The translations under genes and the position numbers were made by a program. From NCBI RefSeq assembly GCF_013409625.1, contig NZ_JACCBF010000001.1:1054001-1118000 (forward strand): a stretch of 64,000 nt of DNA, read 5' to 3'. The DNA comes from Nocardioides kongjuensis (GTDB lineage: Bacteria > Actinomycetota > Actinomycetes > Propionibacteriales > Nocardioidaceae). A model generated the notes under the pieces. The model searched no databases. It worked only from the letters and a program-made list of their open reading frames with translations, and was not told the origin of the DNA. Positions 56,536 to 64,000 of this stretch are shown piece after piece (position 1 is the stretch's first letter; each line of letters begins with the position of its first letter).

Positions 56536-57738
56536 ATGGCCGCGACCGAACCGCACCCCCGCTCGAGCTGGGCCGTCCTCGCGGCGTTCGCCGTCGTCGG
56601 CGCCGTGACCCAGCTGCTCTGGCTCACCTACGCGCCGGTCACGACCGTGGCCGCCGACCACTACGGTGTCTCCGAGGGGGCGATCGGCTGGCTCGCGAAC
56701 GTCTTCCCGCTCTTCTACGTCGTCCTCGCGATCCCCACCGGCCTGGCCCTCGACCGCTGGCTGCGCCCGACCCTGGCGCTCGGCGCGGTGCTCACCGCGC
56801 TCGGTGCGTGCGTGCGCCTGGCCGGCGACGACTTCGGTACGGCCCTCGCGGGCCAGACCCTGATCGCCGTCGCCCAGCCCCTCGTGGTGACCGCCACCTC
56901 GGCCGTCCCGGCGCGCTACCTGCGCGCCGACGACCGCCCGCGCGGCATCGCAGCCGCCTCCGCCAGCACCTTCGCCGGCATGATCCTGGCCTTCCTGCTC
57001 GGCACCGTGGTCAGCCTGCACGCCGCGCTGGTGATCGGCGCGGTGGCCGCGGTGGCTGCTGCGTTCGTGCTGCTCGTCGTGCTCCGCGAGGCGCCCGGGT
57101 TCGTGCCCGAGCAGCCGGCGACCGGCTTGGCGGACTTCCGCGCGGCCTGGCGCAACCCGGTGGTGCGCCGGATGTGCGTGCTGGTGCCGGTCCCGTTCGG
57201 CACCTTCACCGCCCTCACCACCTGGGGCCAGCCGCTGCTCGAGCCGGCCGGCGTCAGCAGCGACCGGGCGGGTCTGCTCCTGCTGCTCAACGTCACCGCG
57301 GGCGTGATCGGCTGCGCCGTCGTACCGGTGTGGGCGGCGGACCGGGGCCGCCAGCGCGAGGCCGTCCTCGCCGGCGTGCTGGCGGCCGTCGCCGGGTGTC
57401 TCGTCCTCGCGGGCCTCCCGGGGATGGGCACGGGGCTCGGTGCGTTCGTCGTGGTCGGCGTGCTCCTGCTGCCCGCCCTGCCGATCGTGCTGGAGCTGAG
57501 CGAGCGTGCGTCCGGACCGTCCGCCGGTGCCGCAGCGGGGCTGGTCTGGATGGCGGGCCAGCTCGGCGCGCTCGTCGTCACCGGTCTCGCCGGCCTGCTG
57601 GTCGACGCCCCGGCCGCGGCGTTCGCGTTCCTGGCTGCCGTCACGCTCCTCGCGCTGCCGGCTCTGCCGACAGGACATGCCCTAGCATCACGGACATCGA
57701 CCTCCAGACACGCAAGCTCCGCTACTTCCTCGCGGTAG
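56536..57738 (+). CDS. MFS transporter
   Basis: 400 residues with about twelve hydrophobic segments. N-terminal WAVLAAFAVVGAVTQLLWLT; motif A-like RWLRPTLALGAVL after segment 2; LGTVVSLHAALVIGAVAAVA. It resembles the FLVCR/nitrate-type or cyanate-type small MFS transporters, without substrate evidence. CACGCT lies 6 nt before the ATG. Its 3' end overlaps the LysR gene start region by 43 nt (another frame), so the two are closely linked. Divergent from the lactone oxidase. Confidence 0.82.
   Translation: MAATEPHPRSSWAVLAAFAVVGAVTQLLWLTYAPVTTVAADHYGVSEGAIGWLANVFPLFYVVLAIPTGLALDRWLRPTLALGAVLTALGACVRLAGDDFGTALAGQTLIAVAQPLVVTATSAVPARYLRADDRPRGIAAASASTFAGMILAFLLGTVVSLHAALVIGAVAAVAAAFVLLVVLREAPGFVPEQPATGLADFRAAWRNPVVRRMCVLVPVPFGTFTALTTWGQPLLEPAGVSSDRAGLLLLLNVTAGVIGCAVVPVWAADRGRQREAVLAGVLAAVAGCLVLAGLPGMGTGLGAFVVVGVLLLPALPIVLELSERASGPSAGAAAGLVWMAGQLGALVVTGLAGLLVDAPAAAFAFLAAVTLLALPALPTGHALASRTSTSRHASSATSSR
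57683..57695 (+). promoter_or_regulatory. Leaderless -10 of the LysR gene
   Basis: TAGCAT, 7 nt, then ATC (57696-57698), inside the end of the MFS gene. It supports the unusual start codon. Confidence 0.5.
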
Positions 57739-58631
57739 CCGACGAGCTCCACTTCAGCCGCGCGGCCGCCCGCGTGTTCCTCACGCAGCAGGCGCTGAGC
57801 CGCCAGATCAAGGAGCTCGAGGAGGAGCTGGGCGTCCAGCTCTTCGAGCGGACCACGCGCAGCGTCGCGCTGACGCCGGCCGGGGAGTCCTTCCTCGTCG
57901 CGGTCCGCGACGTCCTGGAGCGCCTCGACGACGCGGTCGCCGCAGCTCGTCGTACCGACCGGTTGCTGAGCGGGCGGATCCGGCTCGGCTTCATCCCCGG
58001 CGCCGCGCTCGAGCTGACCGCCCCGATCATGACGGCCTTCCGCGCGGCGTACCCGGACGTCGAGGTGCAGATGCGGGAGTTCCCCGCCAACGACCCGTCG
58101 GCCGGCCTGGCCTCCGGCGTCACCGACGTCGCGTTCATCCGGCTGCCGCAGGGGACCCAGCGGATCGAGACCGAGGTGCTCTTCACCGACCCGGTCGTCG
58201 CGATGGTCGCCGAGACCCACCCGCTCGCGACCCGCACCTCGGTCTCGGCACGTGACCTGGTCGCCCATCCGCTGACGCTGTCCGACACGACCGACGAGGT
58301 CTACCGCGCCTTCTGGGGCCTGTACGACGCCCGCTCGAGCCCGGGGGCCTTCGTCGCCGTCTCCTCGGTCACCGAGGAGACGTCCCTGGTCTCCGCGGGC
58401 GCGGCGATCGGGGTCACCGGCGCCGCGGTGATGACCTACGCGCCGCTGCCCGGCGTCCGGTTCCTCCCGGTCGAGGACTGGCCGGGCTCGCAGGTCGCCG
58501 TCGCCTGGCACGTGGGCGAGCGCTCGGCTGCCGTCGCGCGCTTCGTCGACACCGTGTGCGCCGTGCGGGACCGCGAGCGGGAGGTGGTCGAGCGGATCGA
58601 GGCGCGCGGCCGGATCGAGCCGAGCACCTGA
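57696..58631 (+). CDS. LysR-family regulator with probable ATC start
   Basis: 311 residues if begun at the ATC at 57696, giving (M)DLQTRKLRYFLAVADELHF, exactly where LysR proteins start. The helix-turn-helix is at residues 1-62 (AAARVFLTQQALSRQIKELE; GVQLFERTTRSVALT). The effector domain begins near 90 (GRIRLGFIPGAALELTAP). There is no ATG, GTG or TTG in frame between the HTH and well upstream; TAGCAT (57683-57688) precedes the ATC by 7 nt, the leaderless pattern of the window. A rare start codon, a sequencing error at one base, or a start inside the MFS gene are the options. It is convergent with the hydroxyquinol operon and may regulate it or the MFS gene. Confidence 0.85.
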   Translation: MDLQTRKLRYFLAVADELHFSRAAARVFLTQQALSRQIKELEEELGVQLFERTTRSVALTPAGESFLVAVRDVLERLDDAVAAARRTDRLLSGRIRLGFIPGAALELTAPIMTAFRAAYPDVEVQMREFPANDPSAGLASGVTDVAFIRLPQGTQRIETEVLFTDPVVAMVAETHPLATRTSVSARDLVAHPLTLSDTTDEVYRAFWGLYDARSSPGAFVAVSSVTEETSLVSAGAAIGVTGAAVMTYAPLPGVRFLPVEDWPGSQVAVAWHVGERSAAVARFVDTVCAVRDREREVVERIEARGRIEPST

Positions 58632-58632
58632 T

Positions 58633-59514
58633 CTAGGCCGGGGCCAGCACGATGTCGAAGCGCACCCGCGACCAGGCGCCGTCGACCACCCGGTCACCGG
58701 GAGCCGGGGTGCCGGCCGGCTGCTGCTCGAACCTCTTCACCAGCGATTCCTTCACGCCGAAGACCGAGTCGCTCTCGAGCAGCTCGTCGCCCTCGACGAA
58801 GATGTGCGTGACCAGCGTGCGCTGTCCGGGCGCGGTGACCATGAAGTGCAGGTGCGAGGCGCGCATCGGTGATCGGCCGGTGGCGGCGAGCATCCGGCCG
58901 ACCGGGCCGTCGTCCGGGATCGGGTACGGCGTGGGCCTGATCGCCCAGAACGCATAGCTCCCGTCTTGCCCGCTGAACAGGTGGGCGCGGGCGGCCGTCC
59001 GGTCGTCGTCGTACTGGACGTCGTAGAAGCCGTTGTCGTCGGCCTCCCACACCTCGATCCGCGCACCCGCGACGGGACGGCCGTCGGTGTCGGTGACGGT
59101 GCCCTCGACCCAGCACGGCTCACCGGCGGCGTCGCCGGCGATGTCGCCGCCGGACTCGATGCGCGGCGAGCCGTCGACGAAGAACGGCCCGAAGACGGTG
59201 GCCTCGGTGGCGTCGCCGTGAGCCTCGTTGTTCATCGCGATGGTCTGCATCGAGGCGCCGAGGACGTCGGAGAGCAGGATGAACTCCTGCCGCTTGTCGT
59301 CGGTGATGTGGCCGGCGTCGGTGAGGAAGCCGATGCCGGCCTCCCACTCGGCCTCGGTGAGCCGCACCTCGCGCAGGAAGGCGTGCAGGTGCCGGGTGAG
59401 CGCCTGCACGACCTCCTTGAGCCGCGGGTCGGCCGTGGCGTCGAAGGAGCGCAGGACGCGCTCGACCAGGTCCTGCTCGCGGGCCTGCTGCTCGGCGGAG
59501 ACGGGCGTGCTCAT
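58633..59514 (-). CDS. Hydroxyquinol 1,2-dioxygenase
   Basis: 293 residues, intradiol dioxygenase. The N-terminal dimerisation helices ([20 protein letters not shown]) precede the catalytic barrel with the Fe3+ ligands Tyr in FYDVQYDDD and [11 protein letters not shown], and His-x-His in [11 protein letters not shown]. The Gly-Phe-Tyr arrangement and the neighbouring maleylacetate reductase favour hydroxyquinol (1,2,4-benzenetriol) over catechol; ring cleavage gives maleylacetate. It starts in an ATGA overlap with the reductase and is last in the operon. Convergent with the LysR gene, 1 nt between stops. Confidence 0.88.
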   Translation of the reverse strand: MSTPVSAEQQAREQDLVERVLRSFDATADPRLKEVVQALTRHLHAFLREVRLTEAEWEAGIGFLTDAGHITDDKRQEFILLSDVLGASMQTIAMNNEAHGDATEATVFGPFFVDGSPRIESGGDIAGDAAGEPCWVEGTVTDTDGRPVAGARIEVWEADDNGFYDVQYDDDRTAARAHLFSGQDGSYAFWAIRPTPYPIPDDGPVGRMLAATGRSPMRASHLHFMVTAPGQRTLVTHIFVEGDELLESDSVFGVKESLVKRFEQQPAGTPAPGDRVVDGAWSRVRFDIVLAPA

Positions 59515-60566
59515 GCGGGATCGGCTCCTTCCCAGACCGCGCGCAGGAGCGCGGTGAGGTTCTCGGTGGTGACCGGTGTCGGGTTCGATGGTGGTACGAC
59601 GGGCAGGACGGCCGCCACCGCGTCGGCGACCTGGTCCTCGCGGAATCCGTGGTCGCGCAGCGCCCTGGGCGCACCGACCTTGGTGCGCAGCCGCTCCAGG
59701 CCAGCCAGGGCGGTGGGTGCGCCGAAGGCCGCAGCGAGCCGGGCGTCGGCCCGGGGCGCGTTCGGCACGTTGAGCGCGAGCACGTGCGGCAGCACGGCTG
59801 CGTGGGTCTGGGCATGCGGGAGGTCGTAGCGACCGCCGAGCACGTGGCAGATCTTGTGGTGCAGGCCGGACCCGGCGGACGCGAAGGCGACGGCAGCGAG
59901 GTAGGCGCCGTGGATGGTCTGCTCCCGCCCCTCGAGCGAGCGCGGGTCGGCGACGACCGCGGGCAGCCCGGCACACAGGGCCCGGGCGCCCTCGGTGGCC
60001 AGCGCCGCGTTGATCGGGTCGGCGCGCGGTGCCCACAGTGAGTCGACGCAGTGGGCAAGGGCGTTGAGGCCGCTGGCCACCGACAGGTCCACGGACAGGC
60101 CGGTCATCAGCGTGGCGTCGTACACCACGGCGCGAGGGAGCACCCGCCGGTCGACCCCGGTCGTCTTCACCGAGCCCTCGGTGAGGCCCCAGACGTCGGT
60201 GGCCTCGGAGCCGGCGTAGGTCGTCGGCACCGCGATCACCGGGAGGCCCGTGGTGAGCGCGACCGCCTTGCCGAGCCCGGTCGTCGAGCCGCCTCCGACG
60301 GTGACCACCACGTCGACCTGCGCGTCGGCCGCAGCGGCGCGGGCGCGCTCGGCGACCTCGACGGGGACGTGCATCACCACCTCGTCGAACGTCAGCACCA
60401 CGGGCAGTCCGGCGGTGACCGTGGCGGCGAGGGCGGCCTCCCGGTCGGAGGCGATCACCATGACCCGGGTGGCGCCGAGCGCGGCGACCTCCTCGGCGAC
60501 GGCGGCTGCGGCCTCGCCGGACGCGAGCCGCACCCGCTGCGGCAGGGTGTCGTGGACGTACTTCAC
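59511..60566 (-). CDS. Maleylacetate reductase
   Basis: 351 residues from GTG. Iron-containing alcohol dehydrogenase family: nucleotide motif [18 protein letters not shown] near residue 88, [30 protein letters not shown] and [12 protein letters not shown] with the metal-site His residues. It reduces maleylacetate to 3-oxoadipate with NAD(P)H, the step after hydroxyquinol ring cleavage. Overlaps both neighbours by 4 nt. The combination with the dioxygenase and flavin hydroxylase is the resorcinol pathway known in Corynebacterium. Confidence 0.92.
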   Translation of the reverse strand: MKYVHDTLPQRVRLASGEAAAAVAEEVAALGATRVMVIASDREAALAATVTAGLPVVLTFDEVVMHVPVEVAERARAAAADAQVDVVVTVGGGSTTGLGKAVALTTGLPVIAVPTTYAGSEATDVWGLTEGSVKTTGVDRRVLPRAVVYDATLMTGLSVDLSVASGLNALAHCVDSLWAPRADPINAALATEGARALCAGLPAVVADPRSLEGREQTIHGAYLAAVAFASAGSGLHHKICHVLGGRYDLPHAQTHAAVLPHVLALNVPNAPRADARLAAAFGAPTALAGLERLRTKVGAPRALRDHGFREDQVADAVAAVLPVVPPSNPTPVTTENLTALLRAVWEGADPA

Positions 60567-62359
60567 GCGTCCCTCCCCAGCACCGTGCTGAGCGCGGCGT
60601 GGAGCGCGGCCTCGGGGTCGTCGGCGAGGGTGTGGGCGCGCCAGGCGACGTGCTTGTCGGGGCGGACCAGCAGCGCTCCGCTCTCCTCGACCTCGCGCAG
60701 CTTGGACCAGTCGTAGTAGAGGTCGGTGACCGCGCGGCCGGGGCCGATCACCACGCTCGTCAGCGCCACGCCGAGCGCTGCCGCCACCTTCTCCGCCGCC
60801 GGTGCCCAGTCCTCGCCGGCGACGCCGGTGATCAGGGTCCAGCGGTCGTACGGCGCGAGGTCCATCATCGCGCGCTTCGCGACGTTGTCGCCGACCCACG
60901 CGTGCGGCAGGTGGGCGCCGGGCGAGGTGGACATGACGTGGTAGAGGTCCTCGTCCGGGCTCGGTGCCGGCCGGGTGCCGTCGGAGACGATCGCCCGCGA
61001 CTCGTAGAACTGCCCGAGTTCCACGCCGTGGGCGTTGAACTCGTAGTTCTTGCGGTCCATCGCCGAGACCAGGGCGGCCCGCCGGGCCGCGCCCTCGGGG
61101 GTGTTCTCCTTGCGCTGCTCGATCATCGCGGCCATCGCGGCCGGATCGGTGAGCCCGGTGATGCCGAGCGCATCGAAGATCTCCGCGAACTCGCGGGCGC
61201 TCCGGTTGGCACGGGTGACGATCCGCTTCGCGACCGGTGCCCGCTCCTCGGAGTAGCTCTCCAGCAGGCTCGGGTCGGCCTCGCCCCTGAGGACCGCGGC
61301 CAGCTTCCAGGCCAGGTTGTAGGAGTCCTGGACCGAGGTGTTCGAGCCGAGGCCGTTGCTCGGCGGGTGCCGGTGGATCGCGTCGCCGACGCAGAACACC
61401 CGTCCGCGCTGCAGGTGCGTCGCGTACATCTCGTTGACGCCCCACAGCGAGTAGCCGGTGATCTCAGGCTCCAGGTCGGGCATCCCGAGCAGGTCGCGGA
61501 CGATGCGCGCCGCCTCGGCGTCGTCGAGGTGGGGCGGCTCCTCGTTGATGTCGTAGCCCCAGACGATCAGCCACTCGTCCCACGGCCGGACCATGCGGAC
61601 CAGTCCGGTGCCGATGCCGCCGACGTTGGAGCCGGGCTGGATGACCCAGTAGAGGACGGAGGGCCGGTGGTCGACGTACTGGCTGATGTCGGCCTTGAAG
61701 GTGATGTTCATCGACCCGGCGATGTCCATCGCGCCCTCGAAGGGCAGGTCGATGTCGGCGGCGACCTTGGACCGTGCGCCGTCCGCGCCGACCAGGTAGC
61801 GGCAGCGGATCGTGTACTCGTGGCCGGTGAGCCGGTCGCGGACCCGGACGTCGACCTTGTCGTGGTCCTGCACGTGGGAGAGGTACTCGGTCGAGAAGCG
61901 AGCCTGGGTGCCGCGCTCGGTCGCGTTGCGGACCAGGATCGGCTCCAGGTAGGTCTGCGGGATGTCGACGGTCAGGCACGGCGAGGCGAGCTGGTAGTCG
62001 GCCTCGCGGTCGGGACGGGTGCCCCAGGTGTGGATCCGGCCGATCTCCTCGCCGGCGATGCTCGTGCAGAACACGGTGTCGCCGCACAGCTCGTGCGGCG
62101 TCGCGTCGGCGAGCACCTGCTGCTCGATGCCGAGGTCGCGGAAGACCTCCATCGCGCGCTGGTTGGTGATGTGGGCGCGCGGGGTGTTCGCGGTCCAGCG
62201 GTACTTGGTGATCATGATGTTCGCGACGCCGAGGGTGCTCAGGAAGAGCGCCGCCGCGGCGCCGCCGGGGCCGGAACCGACGACCAGCACATCGGTCTCG
62301 ACCACGTCCTCGACCGCGGGCAGCTCGGTGTCGGCGATCCCGTCGTTGAACTCAGCCAT
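60563..62359 (-). CDS. FAD-dependent aromatic hydroxylase (resorcinol/phenol monooxygenase type)
   Basis: 598 residues, the TfdB/PheA class of group A flavin monooxygenases. FAD motifs: [18 protein letters not shown] near residue 25, the DG motif in [11 protein letters not shown], and the GD motif in [20 protein letters not shown]; the C-terminal thioredoxin-like domain is present. It would hydroxylate resorcinol (or a phenol) to hydroxyquinol. It heads the three-gene operon, divergent from the AraC regulator. Substrate choice between resorcinol, phenol and chlorophenols is inferred from the downstream hydroxyquinol genes. Confidence 0.88.
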   Translation of the reverse strand: MAEFNDGIADTELPAVEDVVETDVLVVGSGPGGAAAALFLSTLGVANIMITKYRWTANTPRAHITNQRAMEVFRDLGIEQQVLADATPHELCGDTVFCTSIAGEEIGRIHTWGTRPDREADYQLASPCLTVDIPQTYLEPILVRNATERGTQARFSTEYLSHVQDHDKVDVRVRDRLTGHEYTIRCRYLVGADGARSKVAADIDLPFEGAMDIAGSMNITFKADISQYVDHRPSVLYWVIQPGSNVGGIGTGLVRMVRPWDEWLIVWGYDINEEPPHLDDAEAARIVRDLLGMPDLEPEITGYSLWGVNEMYATHLQRGRVFCVGDAIHRHPPSNGLGSNTSVQDSYNLAWKLAAVLRGEADPSLLESYSEERAPVAKRIVTRANRSAREFAEIFDALGITGLTDPAAMAAMIEQRKENTPEGAARRAALVSAMDRKNYEFNAHGVELGQFYESRAIVSDGTRPAPSPDEDLYHVMSTSPGAHLPHAWVGDNVAKRAMMDLAPYDRWTLITGVAGEDWAPAAEKVAAALGVALTSVVIGPGRAVTDLYYDWSKLREVEESGALLVRPDKHVAWRAHTLADDPEAALHAALSTVLGRDA

Positions 62360-62374
62360 GTCCCGAGGGTGGGG

Positions 62375-62404
62375 CCGCTGCTGTGGCGGCCGCCACAGCA
62401 GCGG
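62375..62404. promoter_or_regulatory. Perfect 30-bp palindrome upstream of the aromatic hydroxylase operon
   Basis: Exact palindrome built on the half-site CCGCTGCTGTGGCGG, starting 16 nt before the hydroxylase start codon. Its position in the leader could bind a repressor or form a stem in the mRNA. Confidence 0.7.
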
Positions 62405-62418
62405 GCGGCGATGGCGGA

Positions 62419-62439
62419 AATGCGCACCCCTGGCGCATT
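62419..62439. promoter_or_regulatory. Candidate operator between hydroxylase operon and AraC regulator
   Basis: Arms AATGCGC and GCGCATT, 7-nt spacer, in the 106-nt divergent region. It is well placed as an activator or repressor site for the AraC (or LysR) protein. Confidence 0.55.
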
Positions 62440-62465
62440 GATGGTTGACGTGTCATCCTTTCTGC

Positions 62466-63392
62466 ATGCGAGTGGTTCCGGAGGCTCGGACGTTCGAGGT
62501 CGGCGACGCGGCCGACGTCGGTGCCTGGGAGCGCCACAATGCCGAGGCGCTGGTCGAGCTCGCCTGCGTGATCCCCGCCGGTTCGTTCCGAGCGCGGGAG
62601 GTCAACGTCCAGGTCGACCGGCTCCGCCTGGCGCACGTGACCGGTACGCCGCACACGGTGGCTCGCGACGCCGCCCTCGTGGAGTCGCGGCCGGTCGACG
62701 CGATCGCGGTGTACGCGGCGCTGCGCGGTGAGGCGCTGCTCGAGTCGGGCGGGCGCCGCCGGGTCGTCCGCCCCGGCCAGCTGCTGGTCTGCGACGCCGA
62801 CCGCCCGTTCCTGCGGGGGTTCGGGCACGGGCTGGAGGAGCTCGCGGTGACCGTCCCGCGGGCGGCCTTCGCCGAGCTCACCGGTCTCGACTCCGTTGCC
62901 GAGCCGCTGGTGGTCGACGCGGCCGGCGCCGGCGCGGACCCGCACGCCCGGGCGCTGGTCCGGCTGGTCGGCCGCTCGGTGGCGGCCGACGTACGGGTCC
63001 CGGCGGACGAGCGCGCCGTCCTCGAGCTGGTCTCGGTCCTCGCCACCGGATCCCGCGGACCCTTGGCGCTCGCCCACCGCGCCGCCGCCCGCGCGTACAT
63101 CGACGACCACCTCACCGACCCGACCCTGTCCGCAGCCTCCGTCGCCGCCGGCGCCGGCATCAGCGAGCGCCAGCTTTCCCGCGTCTTCGCCGACGCCGAC
63201 ACGTCGCTCCCTCGCCAGATCCTCGCCCGCCGCCTCGACCTGGCCCACGCCCTGCTCGCCTCCGGTGCCGCCGCCCGGACCGTCGACGTGGCTGCGCGCT
63301 GCGGGTTCGCCTCCCCGTCGTACTTCTCCCAGGCGTTCCGCCGGCGCTTCGGCCTGAGCGCGGGCGAGGTGCGGCGCAACGCGGCCTCGTGA
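62466..63392 (+). CDS. AraC-family regulator of the aromatic operon
   Basis: 308 residues. The N-terminal cupin-like AraC-binding domain (about 1-180) matches the type found in aromatic catabolism regulators (VVPEARTFEVGDAADVGAWE; VDAIAVYAALRGEALLES), and two HTH motifs occur in the C-terminal 100 residues (LSAASVAAGAGISERQLSRV; VAARCGFASPSYFSQAFRRR). It is divergent from the flavin hydroxylase gene, with palindromes between them, so it should control the hydroxyquinol operon. Start ATG 62466 with CATCCT 6 nt upstream. Confidence 0.85.
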   Translation: MRVVPEARTFEVGDAADVGAWERHNAEALVELACVIPAGSFRAREVNVQVDRLRLAHVTGTPHTVARDAALVESRPVDAIAVYAALRGEALLESGGRRRVVRPGQLLVCDADRPFLRGFGHGLEELAVTVPRAAFAELTGLDSVAEPLVVDAAGAGADPHARALVRLVGRSVAADVRVPADERAVLELVSVLATGSRGPLALAHRAAARAYIDDHLTDPTLSAASVAAGAGISERQLSRVFADADTSLPRQILARRLDLAHALLASGAAARTVDVAARCGFASPSYFSQAFRRRFGLSAGEVRRNAAS

Positions 63393-63395
63393 ACC

Positions 63396-63407
63396 TAGGC
63401 TCCGTGC
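63396..63407 (+). promoter_or_regulatory. Leaderless -10 of the TMEM175-like gene
   Basis: TAGGCT, then 6 nt, then ATG 63408. Confidence 0.58.
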
Positions 63408-64000
63408 ATGCACACCGGTCGTCTCGAGGCGTTCAGCGACGGCGTCCTCGCCATCGCCATCACCGTCATGGTCCTGGAGCTCCGGCCGCCGGACGGCGAT
63501 GACTGGCACGCACTGCTGCACTCGACGGGGCTCGGGCTGCTCACCTACATCCTCAGCTTCGTCTACATCGGCATCTACTGGAGCAACCACCACCACCTGT
63601 TCCAGCTGGTCGAGCACGTCGACGGCGCGGTGCTCTGGGCCAACCTGCACCTGCTGTTCTGGCTCAGCCTCTACCCGTTCACCACCGCCTGGCTCGACGA
63701 GAGCCGGATCGCGGAGGTCCCGACGATCGTCTACGGCATCAACCTGCTCGGCGCCGCCCTCGCCTACTACGTGCTGCAGCTCGTCGTCGAGCGCACGCCC
63801 TCCGGTCAGCGCACGAAGGAGGCGCTGGGCAACGACCTCAAGGGCAAGCTCTCGCCCGTCCTCTACGTCACCGGCATCCTGCTCGCGCTGTGGGAGCCGG
63901 TCGTCGGGCTCGTGCCGATGGTCGTGGTCGCCGCGATGTGGTTGGTGCCGGACCGGCGGGTCGAGCGGTTCCTGGCGGGGGAGCGGGGAGAGGGCTCGGG
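63408..64000 (+). CDS. TMEM175-type (DUF1211) potassium channel-like protein, 3' end outside window
   Basis: At least 197 residues, no stop before the right edge. The family signature RLEAFSDGVLAIAITVMVLEL (given in two overlapping parts: RLEAFSDGVLAIA and AITVMVLEL) is at the N-terminus, in which FSD forms the pore constriction; further helices LLTYILSFVYIGIYWSNHHH, ANLHLLFWLSLYPFTTAW and YGINLLGAALAYYVLQLV are visible. Bacterial TMEM175 proteins are tetrameric K+-selective channels. It has a leaderless promoter. The end is probably near, because the sequence has passed the sixth helix (VVGLVPMVVVAAMWLV). Confidence 0.85.
   Translation, partial: MHTGRLEAFSDGVLAIAITVMVLELRPPDGDDWHALLHSTGLGLLTYILSFVYIGIYWSNHHHLFQLVEHVDGAVLWANLHLLFWLSLYPFTTAWLDESRIAEVPTIVYGINLLGAALAYYVLQLVVERTPSGQRTKEALGNDLKGKLSPVLYVTGILLALWEPVVGLVPMVVVAAMWLVPDRRVERFLAGERGEGS

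Noticed and set aside
1..64000. CRISPR arrays, prophage, insertion sequences, secondary metabolite clusters
   Set aside because: No spaced direct repeats, transposase, integrase, phage structural or megasynthase genes were seen on either strand.

Overview
The window is very GC-rich DNA from an actinobacterium, most likely a Nocardioides-like member of the Propionibacteriales. This is inferred from several signs. The content is typical of the group: cinA-clgR, lhr-nei, DUF3046 upstream of recA-recX, a mycothiol-type DinB/MDMPI protein, and a cysteine leader peptide before a NirA-type sulfite reductase. LexA boxes are of the actinobacterial TCGAAC-type. About a dozen genes carry a TAnnnT hexamer 6-7 nt before the start codon, the signature of leaderless mRNAs. 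No tRNA, rRNA, transposase, phage gene, CRISPR array or integration site was seen. This is ordinary chromosome, densely packed, with many 4-nt ATGA/GTGA gene overlaps.

Layout. Bases 1-3290: 3' part of a secreted nuclease/5'-nucleotidase, cinA-type amidase, ClgR-like regulator. 3402-9707 (minus): HtpX protease, endonuclease VIII and the Lhr helicase. 9755-17110: sortase-like protein, two tandem paralogous MFS transporters behind a TfoX-domain protein, two uncharacterised proteins, and an ArsR/SRPBCC/DinB operon. 17249-21764: NAD salvage locus, in which a nicotinate phosphoribosyltransferase is fused in frame to a nicotinamidase, followed by an NrtR-type regulator. A strong palindrome separates it from a divergent solitary DNA methyltransferase. 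22695-30462: IclR regulator and the complete histidine utilisation operon hutH-hutU-M20 hydrolase-hutF-hutI. 30490-34407: small membrane or unknown genes, a DinB protein, DUF3046 and an MFS transporter. 34602-38757: recA, recX, a phosphoribosyltransferase, PPK2, a HipA-like kinase and DUF3037. 38862-42481 (minus): sulfite/sulfate assimilation (sirohydrochlorin chelatase, APS reductase, zinc ribbon, sulfite reductase, leader peptide). 42726-47928: glyA, then a CitAB/DcuSR-type two-component system next to a DctA transporter. 47916-53684: phosphotransferase, YihY, K+ channel, small proteins including an SOS-controlled one, YjbQ and YccF. 53910-57738: PLP and FAD enzymes and an MFS transporter. 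57696-62359: LysR regulator and a resorcinol/hydroxyquinol operon, with an AraC regulator divergent from it. A TMEM175-type channel runs off the end.

Most notable points: (1) an intergenic element with two stem-loops occurs twice (3305-3390 and 38771-38858, inverted), with compensatory base changes in the long stem; (2) the nicotinate phosphoribosyltransferase-nicotinamidase fusion with an internal ribosome binding site and a probable NrtR operator shared with a DNA methyltransferase; (3) a lone small SOS gene at 52032; (4) recA with both a LexA box and a PafBC-type promoter; (5) a LysR gene whose only sensible start is ATC; (6) possible unannotated small RNAs in 52242-52849 and 53685-53909. 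Function calls are by eye from protein motifs, without database search.
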